From: Paracoccaceae bacterium
GTDB lineage: Bacteria; Pseudomonadota; Alphaproteobacteria; Rhodobacterales; Rhodobacteraceae
DNA: 64,000 bases
NCBI GenBank assembly: GCA_016936395.1
Contig: JAFGXY010000025.1
Span: forward strand, 1 to 64,000
Direction: 5' to 3'
Below the pieces are notes generated by a model that did not search any database, had not been told where the DNA came from, and saw nothing but the letters and a program-made list of their open reading frames with translations. This document shows, in pieces, positions 50,528 to 60,608 of the stretch; position 1 is the first letter of the stretch, and each line of letters opens with the position of its first letter. The translations under genes and the position numbers were made by a program.

Positions 50528-53500
50528 ATGGAAGCCTCTCACAACTTCGACACCGCCGAACCCGCCCCGGTTACGCCCGGCGAACCCGTCTACACGAATG
50601 ACGCGGTCATGCTGGGCGTTGAAACCGACGCTTACAACGCCATGCTTGAACAGCCCGCCACCTTCCTGACGGGCGAGCTTTGGGGCGCGAAGGATCGCCG
50701 CAACACGCAGGACGAGGAATGGAACCCCGTCACCCTGACTTGGGCGCAGTGGATTGCAGGCGGACCCGGTGACAAGAACACCGCGCCTTGGGGCTTCTCG
50801 CGCCACCCTGTGAACAAGAGCAAGGCCGGGGCCTGTATCGTGCTGGGATCGTCCATCGGACGCGCCCGGAAGGCCAAGGCCATGGATATGATGTACGCCA
50901 TGGGCATCGACGTCGACGCCGGGTTCCCGCTCGACCTGATGCTGGATCGGCTCGAAGAGCTTGGCCTGTTCTGCATTGTATATACTAGCCACAGTCACGG
51001 TCGATCCGGGATGCAGCTCAAGCATGACGAGGTCATCCGCAAGCTCAAGATCAAGCCTTCCGAGCTGGACCTTGCACAGGTGCAGCGCTACCTGCGCGAC
51101 CATGACAAGAACCGGTACGAAGAGTCGTTCATCGCGGCAGTTTCGATCAAGACCTTGAAGAAACAGGTCAAGGAAGGTGTGGTGATCGAACTCGATACGC
51201 CGCCCTTGGACAAGTACCGGCTGATTTTCCCGCTGGCAGCGCCGGTCAAGATCATTGACCTTGCCGACACCCACGCGGCGGCGCTGGAAGTCTGGGAAGA
51301 CAAGATTACCGGCCTTGCCCGCGAAATGCTGGGCGTGCACTTCGATACGTCCTGCACCGACCCTTCGCGCCTGTTCTTCACGGCCCGTCACGCCAAGGAA
51401 GCCGCAGACTGGTACTGCGCGATTGTGCAGGGTGACCCGCTGCGCTTTGAAGACGTGCCCACCGTCCGCAAGGCGGACTATGCACGGAACCGCGCGTCCA
51501 GTGCCATGAACCCCTTCGAACAGGCAGGCGGCGCAGCCGACACCGAACGCCCGCCGCAGTGCTTCACCCCTTCCGGCGCGTCCTTGAACGAATGGCACTA
51601 TCGGGCCAAGGACCGCTTCCAGATGGCGAACCTTCTGGAAGACCTGTGCGCAGATCGTATCCGGGTAGCGGGTGGCGAAGCGCAGGGGCAGGTCCATATC
51701 GAATGCCCGTTTGAGCATGAGCATTCCAGCGAAGGCGGGACCGCCTGCGATGCACGCAACGCGCTGGACAGCTCTTCCGGTTTCTGGACGTGGGGCTGCC
51801 TCCATGACGCATGTCAGGGGCGGCACAAGCTGGAATTCCTTGAAGAGGCGCTGCGGCAGGGCTGGTTTGACGAAGAACAGATCGCCTTTGAATCGGTCTA
51901 CATGCTGGAAGGAGGGGAGTATGACGACGAAGAGGAAGACGGCGAAGACGGCGAACCCGTAAGGGCAGAAGCCGGGGCACAGATCAGCGCAGCCGCCCTG
52001 CACAAGCGTTTCAAGAAGATCATTCGCACCGGATACGCAACGGGCGAAGACCTCGACGCTATCGCGCAGGGACAGAAGGATACCGGCTTGACGCAGGCCA
52101 AGGTGCAGAAGCTCTGGGATGCTGCGCGCAAGGAAGTTTTCGACGAACGGGCCGAAGCCACCCGCGAGAAGCGGCAGGCAGCGCCCCGCCCGGAATTCGT
52201 ACCGCTCGAACAGGCTACCGTCCGCAGCGTGGAACGCGCGGGAGAGAATGCCGCGTGGCTGCCTGACTTCGTCCAGTACCGTTCGGACGGCTGGTTCTAT
52301 GCCATTGACCCTGACAAGCCCAAGGAATGGGTCCGCGCCTGCCGGGCGTTTGAGGTTCCGTACATCGCTTTTGGTGAAGGCGAGGACGGCAAGCGCACGA
52401 ACGAAATCACGATCCGGTATCGCCACCGCTCGAAACAGCGCGGCATCGTGGAGTCGACGTATCGAATTGGCGACACCTACCGAGACACGGGGTCTTTCCT
52501 GTCGGCTCTGGTGGACGAAGGATTCGAGATTGACCCGCAGGTCAGCGCCGGGACGATTGTTCGCCTTCTGCGCGCCGTGGACACCTCGAATGAGGCGGTC
52601 TTGATCGAGAAGGCGGGGTGGCACGGCAACACCTATGTGTCGCCTTCCGGCGCTGTAGCGAACGCCGGGGATCAGCGGTTCATCCTGAGACCCGAGAAGC
52701 GTATCAGCGCCAAGACGCAGGGCACGCTTGCCGAACACCACGCCGCCGCGACCACCGCCCTGACGGGCGCGACCGGGAATATTCTCCTGCCGGGCTATCT
52801 GTCCGGTCTGGTAGGCTGCCTTGTCAACTTCATTGACCATGACCTGTCCCCGGTCATCTCGAACGAGGGCAAGGCCAAGCACGGCAAGACCTCTGTCGTT
52901 AAGATGAGCGCTGCCCACTTCGGCCCGCCCGACACGACCGGCCTTTTCGGCAAGGCAGACGCCACCGCCACCGCGATTGAAAACCTTGCGGAACGTGGAA
53001 ACGGCGCAGTTGTCGCGATGGACGAAGGCGGGGCGTCCAAGGCGGACTCGGCAGAATGGCAGCGCCTTATCTTGCAGTGGGCCGACAACATCGGGCGTGG
53101 ACGCGGCAAGCAGGACGGCGGCATTCAGCGCACCAAGACGTGGAAGACCTGTTTCCTTCTGTCGTCGGAAATCGGCACCGTTGCCGCGATGGAGTCCGCC
53201 GGTATCGACATTAAGACCGGCGCTGTCTCGCGGGTGTTCATCGTCAACTTTGACGGCGCGCCGCTCTTGGACAAGGCCGGGCCTGAGGTGGCGGCAATCC
53301 GCATCCTGTCGGGCGATGACAAGGAACGGGCTGTCTACGGGGTAAGCGGGATCGTCTTTGCCGAGAAGCTGGCACAGGTAGGCAGGGAAGCGGTCCGGGC
53401 GCGCGTTAGCGCGCTGGAAGCTGAATGGGCGGACCTTGCCAAGGGCGCGGGTGACCGGATCGTCGCCACGGCGGCAATCCTGACCGTTGCCGGGGAGATC

Positions 53501-54064
53501 GCGCAGGAAGCCGGTCTGTTCTGTGAGGCGGTCAAGGTCCGCGAGACCATGCGCGCGCTTCTGGTGGACACTCTGGAAGCTGGCAAGGCTCACCTCGATA
53601 CCGAAAAGCAGAGTATCGAGAAACTGCGCCGGGCCATTTTGCAGGGCGTTCGGACCGGTACCATTGTGACCGTCCATGAAGACCGCGACCCGTCGCGGGT
53701 GGACGTGCTGGGCTACTGGGGCCATTTCTCGGACAACGGTTCGCCTGACCATGGGGCGGAGGCGTGGTGGGGAAAGAAGATCAGGGAAGCGGTCAACAGC
53801 GGCAAGGACGTGGAACGGGTAGAGGCTGACGAACGCGCGGCTCGAACCTACATTTTGCCGCTGGACCGGCTGGGCAAGCTGGGCATCCTGACTGGTGAAA
53901 AGGCCCTGATTGATCGTCTCGACAAGGAAGGGGCGCTGGTGAAGCGCAAGAAGGGCGACCGGTTCCAGCGATGGCACGAATACCTGCCGGGCGAGGGTAA
54001 CAGGATCAAGAACCTTCGAGTGACCGGGGCCTTCGTACACGGCGAGGAAGAGGGGGACCGCTAA
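50528..54064 (+). CDS. Multidomain primase-helicase (AEP-like, zinc finger, DUF927 helicase), island 2
   Basis: This 1178-aa protein is the island's likely replication initiator. Residues about 80-270 look like an AEP primase with catalytic acids in MGIDVDAGFP and later YTSHSHGRSG and KYRLIFPL. Residues about 395-450 carry a possible zinc finger (ECPFEHEHSS, CDARNA, WGCLHDACQG). Residues about 590-1000 match a DUF927-type helicase: a beta-rich front part (GWHGNTYVSPSGAVANAGDQ), P-loop NEGKAKHGKTSVVKMS, Walker B GAVVAMDEGG and LLSSEIGTVAAM. It ends with a winged-helix-like region. A terminator overlaps its stop. Confidence 0.85.
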   Translation: MEASHNFDTAEPAPVTPGEPVYTNDAVMLGVETDAYNAMLEQPATFLTGELWGAKDRRNTQDEEWNPVTLTWAQWIAGGPGDKNTAPWGFSRHPVNKSKAGACIVLGSSIGRARKAKAMDMMYAMGIDVDAGFPLDLMLDRLEELGLFCIVYTSHSHGRSGMQLKHDEVIRKLKIKPSELDLAQVQRYLRDHDKNRYEESFIAAVSIKTLKKQVKEGVVIELDTPPLDKYRLIFPLAAPVKIIDLADTHAAALEVWEDKITGLAREMLGVHFDTSCTDPSRLFFTARHAKEAADWYCAIVQGDPLRFEDVPTVRKADYARNRASSAMNPFEQAGGAADTERPPQCFTPSGASLNEWHYRAKDRFQMANLLEDLCADRIRVAGGEAQGQVHIECPFEHEHSSEGGTACDARNALDSSSGFWTWGCLHDACQGRHKLEFLEEALRQGWFDEEQIAFESVYMLEGGEYDDEEEDGEDGEPVRAEAGAQISAAALHKRFKKIIRTGYATGEDLDAIAQGQKDTGLTQAKVQKLWDAARKEVFDERAEATREKRQAAPRPEFVPLEQATVRSVERAGENAAWLPDFVQYRSDGWFYAIDPDKPKEWVRACRAFEVPYIAFGEGEDGKRTNEITIRYRHRSKQRGIVESTYRIGDTYRDTGSFLSALVDEGFEIDPQVSAGTIVRLLRAVDTSNEAVLIEKAGWHGNTYVSPSGAVANAGDQRFILRPEKRISAKTQGTLAEHHAAATTALTGATGNILLPGYLSGLVGCLVNFIDHDLSPVISNEGKAKHGKTSVVKMSAAHFGPPDTTGLFGKADATATAIENLAERGNGAVVAMDEGGASKADSAEWQRLILQWADNIGRGRGKQDGGIQRTKTWKTCFLLSSEIGTVAAMESAGIDIKTGAVSRVFIVNFDGAPLLDKAGPEVAAIRILSGDDKERAVYGVSGIVFAEKLAQVGREAVRARVSALEAEWADLAKGAGDRIVATAAILTVAGEIAQEAGLFCEAVKVRETMRALLVDTLEAGKAHLDTEKQSIEKLRRAILQGVRTGTIVTVHEDRDPSRVDVLGYWGHFSDNGSPDHGAEAWWGKKIREAVNSGKDVERVEADERAARTYILPLDRLGKLGILTGEKALIDRLDKEGALVKRKKGDRFQRWHEYLPGEGNRIKNLRVTGAFVHGEEEGDR

Positions 54065-54078
54065 CGCGGTCCCTTTTC
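54054..54078 (+). terminator. Terminator overlapping the primase-helicase stop
   Basis: GGGACCGC-TAAC-GCGGTCCC followed by TTTTC. The stem begins within the last codons and includes the stop region. The loop TAAC is the complement of GTTA, so this is another member of the island's hairpin family. Confidence 0.8.
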
Positions 54079-54088
54079 ACATGGGCAG

Positions 54089-54484
54089 TTGTCCATCCGA
54101 AAAGGGCGCGGACAACAGACGGACGAACGATTTTCCAATACTTATCAATGCCTTAAGGAAAATCTCGTCCATTTGTCCACTTGTCCACGGCGCTGGACAG
54201 AGACAGACACAAACGCAGAAATCGACACAGCGACATGATGGCTTCGAAGACACTACGAAGGGGTGCCCCGCAGGGCTGACACTCTGAATTGCTGAAAGGG
54301 GTCTAGCTCTATCTATACGTACAAATGGACAAATAGGACAAACAAATGAAAAAGACCCAATAAAACAAGGGTTTTTCGGGGCCTTTTGGTTTGTCCAGCG
54401 TTTGTCCATTCGCGGCGGGTGGACAACAGGCCTGCGCCCACCCCGCCGGATTGCCGGGACCCCGCGTTAGCGGGGTGGTGGACA
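54089..54484. repeat. TTGTCCA/TGGACAA repeat cluster
   Basis: TTGTCCA is at 54089, 54173, 54181, 54391 and 54402. TGGACA(A) is at 54194, 54326, 54420 and 54479. Nine copies in about 400 non-coding bases, with pairs spaced 8-11 bases apart. It could be a second iteron set, a repressor-binding region, or a partition or packaging site. The function is unknown. Confidence 0.6.
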
Positions 54485-54507
54485 GTCTGCCCCCGCGTTA
54501 GCGGGGG
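54460..54507. repeat. Tandem GTTA-loop hairpins
   Basis: CCCCGC-GTTA-GCGGGG (54460-54475) and CCCCCGC-GTTA-GCGGGGG (54490-54507), separated by 14 bases. Both have perfect stems and neither is followed by a T-run, so they are not plain terminators. Confidence 0.7.
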
Positions 54508-54809
54508 AACCCCCCGAACGCCCCCCGCCCTGTGGGGACGTTTTTCTTATCTATATCAGATACTTGAACGATATCCCCCCGACCCCCGCGATTCCGGTGG
54601 GTGGTGGGGAATGGACGGGGGACACGCACACCCCCACAGACCTGCCCGCCGGTGTGTGTGTCCCCTCTCTTCCTTCTTTAACTTATCAAAAGTACTGGGG
54701 ATTGGGGGGGTAGGGCCAAAAGGCATTGAAATTAAAGGGAAATACCGCCCCCACACCATTGGGGGTTGGCGGGGGGCACGGGGGGCGACCCCCAGACCGG
54801 CCCGCTCGC

Positions 54810-55043
54810 CAAACGATTTTGGTGGTGGAAGGAAAGTCGGTCCGCTCTCGCCTGTTGGCACCCCGCGAAGCCGCTGACCTCATGGGCCTGCCAGCAAGCT
54901 ACACCCTGCCCCCCCGCTACAATGACGCGTACCACGTGGCAGGCGATGGAGTGGCCGTGCCTGTTGTGGCGCATTTGGCGCGACACATCTTTGAACCCGT
55001 GCTTGCCTTCGCAGACGGTCATCTGTCGGTCGCCGCCGAATGA
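54810..55043 (+). pseudogene. C-terminal remnant of a C5-cytosine DNA methyltransferase
   Basis: About 77 residues match the end of Dcm-type methyltransferases: RLLAPREAADLMGLPASY (motif IX region) and YNDAYHVAGDGVAVPVVAHL (motif X). The cofactor motif, the catalytic PCQ and the target-recognition domain are absent, and GC-rich low-complexity sequence stands in their place. So the enzyme cannot methylate. Its stop overlaps the DUF4928 start (ATGA), as in an intact restriction-modification operon. Confidence 0.8.
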
Positions 55044-55980
55044 CTGAGCTGCATACGGCCCTGAGCGACTTTGCCACCAGTCGACGTTTCAAGAGCAAAG
55101 GCCCGCTTTGCGTGGCGCTGGTGGTGACCGACCACGCCCGGAAGACCCTACCTCTGGACCCCGAAAAGCTACTGACTGCACAGGGCGGGCAGGTTCTGGG
55201 GCTGGGCAAGTCTGCGGTCCAGAAGATACTTGAGAAGCACGGCATAACCCGCCTTTTGGCGTCCGAAGGCGGGCGCACCAGCCGGGGCAGCATCGACAAT
55301 ATGCGGGCATATGTGGGCCTGTTGAACGGACTCCACGCCACCGGCACCGTGGACCTAGACGCGGTAGAAAAATTCTGGATCACACAGGTTGAAGCCTTCT
55401 TTGCCGGGAAGCCCTTCAAGCTCAGGCTGGACTCGTCCTTGGGCTTGCGTGCCGTGATCAGAAACTTGGTCGCGCAGGCAGAAGAACGGCAGAAGGCGTC
55501 AGCGGGTACGATGTACCATGGCACGATGATGCAACACCTTGTGGGCGCGAAACTGGACTTGGTGCTTGGCGTGGGCAACGTCACACACAACGGCGCGAAC
55601 ACCAGCGACCAGAAGCCCGACCGGACGGGGACTTCGACATTGGCGATGTGTCGATTCACGTGTCGACTTCACCGGGCGAAGCCTTGATCCGAAAATGTGC
55701 CGCGAACTTCGACGCAGGACGCCGCCCCATGATCGTGACCACCCGGAAGGGTGTGGTGATCGCAGAAGGCCTTGCCGAAAACATCGGCATAGGTGACCGG
55801 CTAGACGTGATCGAGTTTGAACAATTCGTCGCGACAAACCTGCATGAGCTTGGCAGGTTCGAAGCCGAACAGCGCCGCATCAAGGTTGGGGAACTGATCG
55901 CCCGATACAACGAAATCGTGGACGAATTCGAGACCGACCCAAGCCTTCAAATCGAAATTTCCTCTGGCAAGGCTTCCTGA
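55040..55980 (+). pseudogene. DUF4928 protein (methyltransferase-linked), frameshifted
   Basis: The first frame (55040-55687) reads MTELHTALSDFATSRRFKSK, then GLGKSAVQKILEKHGITRLL and MMQHLVGAKLDLVLG, the DUF4928 pattern, and goes off family after KPDRTG. The rest (DFDIGDVSIHVSTSPGEAL, IKVGELIARYNEIVDEF) is in another frame to 55980. One base lost near 55625-55633 explains it. DUF4928 genes commonly sit beside C5-methyltransferases, and a restriction-related role is suspected. With the methyltransferase gone, inactivation would be expected. Confidence 0.75.
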
Positions 55981-56155
55981 GCCGAACCCCGAAAACCCCC
56001 TTCCAGCCGCCGCGCGCCTCAGTTGCGAATCATTCTCAACTGGTGCACATTAACACGATCTAAAGAGTCGTGATTAAGCCCCCGCGCCACCCCCGGAAAA
56101 CCGATTGTTTCCGATTCAAGTCATTGATTTGACTCCACTTTTCAGCATGGGCCTG

Positions 56156-56193
56156 ATACAAACTAGCCTAATGGTCGTAGCGCCGGTTTGTAT
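56156..56193. promoter_or_regulatory. Inverted repeat ATACAAAC...GTTTGTAT before the serine recombinase
   Basis: ATACAAAC (56156-56163) and GTTTGTAT (56186-56193) are a perfect 8-bp inverted repeat with a 22-nt spacer, ending 15 bases before the recombinase ATG. It may be the recombinase's own binding or crossover site, or an operator. Confidence 0.5.
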
Positions 56194-56207
56194 TCGAAGG
56201 ATTCGCC

Positions 56208-56882
56208 ATGAAGATCGTCACCTATACCCGCGTCAGCACCGGCAAGCAGGGGCGCAGCGGACTCGGCCTTGAGGGGCAGGAAGCCGCGATTGCCGCCTAT
56301 GCCGCCGCTAACGCGGCCCATATCGTCGGGGCGTTCACCGAAGTGGAGTCGGGCCGGAACAATGCCCGCCCGCAACTGCAAGCTGCCCTCAAGCTGGCCC
56401 GCGTGACCGGCGCTAAGCTGGTGATTGCAAAGCTGGACCGACTGAGCCGGAATGCCGCTTTTCTCCTTAATTTACAGGAGTCTGGGGTGGACTTCGTGGC
56501 CTGCGACAACCCCACTGCCACCCCCCTGACCATTGGCATTCTCGCCCTTGTGGCACAGGACGAAGCCCGCGCTATCAGCGAACGGACCAAAGCCGCACTG
56601 AAAGCCGCTAAGGCCCGTGGGCAGGCCTTGGGCAACCCGAACGGGGCAGAAGCCCTGCGCCGGGCAGGCAAGGGGAATGGGGCTTCCTGTGAGGCACAGA
56701 AGGCAGCCGCGCTAACGCGCGCCCACGACCTCGCAGACACCATCGCAGACGTGGAAGCTCAGGGTCACACCACCCTTGCAGCTATCGCGGCGGAACTGAA
56801 TCGGCGCGGGATCAAGACAGCGCGCGGGGGGATGTGGCACGCTTCCAGCGTGGCGAATGTGCGGCGCAGGCTGGTGGCCTAG
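56208..56882 (+). CDS. Serine recombinase (resolvase/invertase family), island 2
   Basis: This 224-aa site-specific recombinase has the nucleophile Ser in YTRVSTGKQG (residue 10), followed by LGLEGQEAAI, the conserved Arg-rich KLDRLSRNAAFLL and the long E-helix (EARAISERTKAALKAAKARG). A C-terminal helix-turn-helix region (TTLAAIAAELNRRGIKTARG) is seen. It could resolve replication multimers or act in an inversion or a second integration pathway. It has its own promoter region with an inverted repeat and a terminator after it. Confidence 0.92.
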   Translation: MKIVTYTRVSTGKQGRSGLGLEGQEAAIAAYAAANAAHIVGAFTEVESGRNNARPQLQAALKLARVTGAKLVIAKLDRLSRNAAFLLNLQESGVDFVACDNPTATPLTIGILALVAQDEARAISERTKAALKAAKARGQALGNPNGAEALRRAGKGNGASCEAQKAAALTRAHDLADTIADVEAQGHTTLAAIAAELNRRGIKTARGGMWHASSVANVRRRLVA

Positions 56883-56883
56883 C

Positions 56884-56902
56884 CCCGCGTGAGCGGGCAT
56901 TT
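56884..56902 (+). terminator. GTGA-loop hairpin after the serine recombinase
   Basis: CCCGC-GTGA-GCGGG followed by CATTTTGCC, directly after the recombinase stop. It belongs to the island's hairpin family and is a likely terminator. Confidence 0.65.
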
Positions 56903-57377
56903 TGCCAAACCTCACATTGTCCCCACTGCCGCGACAGTCGGGCTGCGAACCGCCCCCAAAATATAGGTCCTAGGGTCCCTTGAGGGGGTATATATAGGGG
57001 GTCCCGAAGGCGGGCAGTACCCGTCAGCGAGTTGCAGAGCAACTTTTCAGTTTCCAAACTGGCGACAATGTCAGGTTTATGAATCCGGCGTTGCACCCCT
57101 GTTGACGCGTACAACTTCGCCCCCAAAAGTGCGGGCCAGAACTAAACAACTCCCCTAAATCGTTGCACAAAAGGTGAACCATTCGGGGCCAGTTGCTTTG
57201 TGGTGCGCCGCGCCTGTGGTATCATTCAGAAGTCGAGTGGAGAGCTGCGCGGGCGGGCGGTTCTGGGTCTTCGCCCGCCCGCGTCTTTCTCCCTGACCCC
57301 GACAAACTCCCTCCCTCCCCCCGCGCCTGTGCTGGACCCAGCACGCCCCGACAGGCAATAGCGCGAAAGCTCTTCCC
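56903..57377. other. Non-coding region before the tape-measure gene
   Basis: About 475 bases without a supported gene. It holds G-rich repeats around GTATATATAGGGGG (56988-57001), a palindromic GTGCTGGACCCAGCAC near 57329, and presumably the promoter of the tape-measure gene. No recognisable phage control site was found. Confidence 0.45.
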
Positions 57378-60300
57378 ATGACCGAAGCCGTACACAGCCT
57401 TCAACTTAAGATCGACGCCGCCGCCGCCGAAGCTGGCAGCAAGCGTTTCACTGCCGCCCTGTCCGCCGTCAAGAAAGCCGTCTCGGACCTTGACCGCGCG
57501 GCAGATGGCACCTTTGCCAAGCTCGCCAATCACAAGCCGCAGTTTGACGTTGCCCCGCTGACGCGGGCCACGACCGAAGCGAACCGCCTGTCCACCGCAC
57601 TTGCCGGAACTGGCAGCGCGTCTGACCGTGCCGCCGCCACCATCCAGCGCACGGCCCTTGCCAGCGCTTCCGCCGTCCGCATGGCGGAACAGGCGACCCA
57701 GCGCCTTGCCCTGCGCATGGGGGACCTTGGCGATACGCAGGGCGTAGCGTCCCTGAATTCTGCCCTCGCGCAGATGAAGGTCAGCCTTGTGAACGCGACG
57801 TCCACCTTGGACGTCCGCCGGGCAAAGTCGCAGTTTGACGACCTGCGGTCCGGTCTGTTGCAGGCGACCGTTGCGGCAGAGTACGCGCAGGGGGAACAGG
57901 CACAGCTCGCCCGTGAGCTGGAACAGACGGGCCGCGCAGCCCAGCAACAGGCCGAAGCCCTGTCCCGTCTTCGGGCAGCCCATGACCCCCTGTTCGCCGC
58001 TTCCCAGCGTTACGCCACTGCCTTGAGCGAGATCGACTCGCTTGTCGCGGCAAACATGGTTTCTGAGGCGCAGGCGTCCGCCATGCGGGAACGTGCCGCC
58101 GCCACGTATCTGGCAATGGGAAGCGCGGCTGACACCTTCGCCGGGCAGGCGCGCAACGGCGCGATGGCCGCGCAGCAAGTGGGCTTCCAGCTCAATGACA
58201 TTGGCGTCATGCTCGCGGGCGGTATGTCCCCCCTGTCGATTGCCGTCACGCAGGGGACCCAGCTTGCCCAGACCTTCCAAGGGTTGAAGGGTAGCACCTC
58301 TATTCTGTCGACGCTGGCAGGCGGTTTCGCCGCCATGTTCTCCCCGGTCTCGCTGGTGACCATTGGCGTGATCGCGCTGGGGGCGGCAATCGTCCAGTGG
58401 ATGACTTCCGGCAGTGACGCCACCAAGGACTTCGCCACGGCGCTGGCGGACGCGGATTCCGCTATCTCTTCCATGCGGCAGGCCACCGACACCCTTGCCG
58501 GGGCCACCCTTGGCAGCCTTGCCGAAGGCTATGGGCGGGTAAACGCGGAACTGCAAACGCACCTTGAGAAATTGCAGGAAATCAGCCGTATCGAAGCTAC
58601 CCGCGCCACCGCTGACGCCTTCACCGCTGTAGGCAGTGAATACCTTGGCGGATGGCTGACCACGGACGTGGACGATATGCGCATTGCATTCGAGACCACG
58701 AACGACCAAGCCCGCGTGCTTCTGCGTATGCTGGACCAGATCAAGGCCGCGCGGACCTTCGAAGAACAGTTTGCCGCCGTCCAGAAGATGCGCACCGAAG
58801 TTGAAAGCGTGACCGGCGGACTCAAGAATGCAGAAGGCGGCGCGCTGGCCTTCTTGATGCAGCTCATCAAGGCCGAAGACGCCGGAATCCGCTTGAAGGC
58901 TGCCACGGATGGCACCGCCGGGGCAGCGGACAACGCGTCTGGGGCTGCCTCTGGCCTTGCCTACACCATTGGCACCGCCGCCGATGAAGCCGCCCGCCTT
59001 CTCATGAACCTGAATTCGGTTCCGGGCGCGCTGGCAGTCATGGGCAAGAGCGTGGAAGGGCAGATTGCCAGCATCCGCGCGCAGAACCGGGCCTTGAGCC
59101 TTGAACTGTCGGAAGGCCTGTCCAGCGCCGCCGCTAACCGCCGGGTGCAGCTTGAAACCATGGTGACCACCGCGAACGAACGCGGGCAGCGGATTACGCC
59201 CGACGCTATCGCCGCCGAATGGATGAAGATTAACGAACTGGACGCAGCCGCGAAGGAAACGGAACAGCTGCGCAATCAGATCACCGAACGCAACCGCCCG
59301 GCACGTTCCGCCGGGGGTGGCGGAGGTGGCAGACGGACTGCCGCCCTCACCGAGGAACAGAAGGCCACCGAAGAGCTGAACACCACCCTGACTGAACGCC
59401 TTACCTCTCTCGAACAGGAACGGCTTGCCCTTGAACTGGTGGCGTCCGGGCAGTTTCAGACTGCGGAAGCCGCGCAGCTTTTCGCAGAAGCAATGACGGC
59501 GGGCGGGGGCGCAGTGGACGCGCAGACCGCCGCCATGATTGCCCAGATCGACGCCGCCGCGAAGCTGAATGAAGAACTCAAGAAGCTGGCAACGGACCCG
59601 GTCAAGGACTGGATGGATTCCGTTCCCAACTGGATCGAGGCCGGAAAGCAGATCGAAATGGGGGCTATCAACAGCCTGCGCGACTCCATCGCGGATATGA
59701 TCAAGACCGGCAAGCTGGACTTCGAGTCCCTTGGCGAAGCCATTCTGGGCGTCTTCGCGGACGTTGTGTCCGACAAGGCGGTCAAGGAACTCTTGACCCT
59801 CTTCGGACGCGGGGAAACCGGTTCGGGCGGGTGGCTTGGCGGTCTGTTTGGTGACCTCTTCGCCTCTCAGGGCGACTCGGACGTGGCGGGCATGGTGAAC
59901 GGCGGAACGCAGGCGGGCGCAGTGATCGGCAACAGCATGATTCAGGCCGGGCAGGTAGTTTCCCAGCAACTTGCCGCCGCGATGGCTCAGGGCGGTATGC
60001 AGGCCGGGGCGTCCGCGCAGTCTGGCCTTGCAGCGGGCAGCGTGAACGTCCGCACCGCCGCGCAGACCGGTCTTGCAGTCGGTTCCGCGAACATTCACAC
60101 CGCCGCCACCTCTAGCGCCCCTGTACTCGCGCAGGGCGTTGTCAGCGGGGCACAGCAAGGCGCGCCTATCCTTGGTCAGGGCGTAGCCATGGGCGCAGCC
60201 GGTGGCGGGGGGGCTTCCTGTCCAGCATCGGCGGAGTCGGCGGTCTTCTGACCATGGCCTTGGGCGCATTCTCGGAAGGTGGCGTGTCCACCTCGCCCGT

Positions 60301-60598
60301 GGGCTTCGCCGCCATGCCCGCTTCTGCATTCCGGCACGCCCCGCACTTCTCGCAGGGCACCCCGAACACCAGCGGCATTCCCGCCGTCCTGCATCCTAAT
60401 GAGGCGGTTATTCCCCTGTCGCGTGGACGGAAGATTCCGGTGGAAATGGGAGACAGCGCCGGGGGCGGAACGATCATCCACGCGCCCCAGACGATCAACA
60501 TTCAGACCCCGGACGCGGACAGCTTCCGGCGCAGCCAGAAACAGATTGCCGCCGATATGGCCCGCGCCGGGCAGCGGGCAGTCAGTCAGAACGGATAA
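57378..60598 (+). CDS. Tail tape-measure protein, expressed across a -1 frameshift at a G7 run
   Basis: Tape-measure proteins set tail length and help DNA exit in long-tailed phages. The first frame (57378-60251, 957 aa) has coiled-coil N-terminal repeats, the family hallmark VGFQLNDIGVMLAGGMSPLS (about 274-293), a hydrophobic stretch (SLVTIGVIALGAAIVQWM) and a Gly/Ala-rich end. The conserved C-terminus (FSEGGVS, PAVLHPNEAVIPLSRG, INIQTPDADSFRRSQKQIAA) is in the -1 frame to 60598. Backing up one base within GGGGGGG at 60207-60213 joins them as GGFLSSIGGVGGLLTM, giving about 1073 aa. It could be programmed slippage, a real mutation or a miscounted homopolymer. Confidence 0.85.
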
Positions 60599-60608
60599 GG
60601 AGTCCGAT

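Larger units (their letters stand above)
54079..54809. other. Long non-coding region with TTGTCCA repeats and hairpins
   Basis: About 730 bases lie between the primase-helicase and the methyltransferase remnant. Frames here are short, low-complexity and not family-like. The first 400 bases hold repeated TTGTCCA words. Two strong hairpins follow, then G/C homopolymer-rich sequence (CCCCCC and GGGGGG runs) up to 54809, apparently scarred by loss of the methyltransferase N-terminal part. Confidence 0.55.

Noticed and set aside
50498-54040. A 1180-aa open frame antisense to the island 2 primase-helicase
   Set aside because: The plus-strand frame has clear motifs (P-loop, zinc finger, AEP acids), while the antisense frame has none and arises from high-GC codon use.
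54386-54877. A 163-aa plus-strand frame after the primase-helicase
   Set aside because: Proline/glycine-rich translation of hairpins and homopolymer runs, with no ribosome site or family likeness.
57222-60329. A 1035-aa open frame antisense to the tape-measure gene
   Set aside because: Composition is Gly/Arg/His-rich without family motifs. The plus-strand tape-measure hallmarks are unambiguous.
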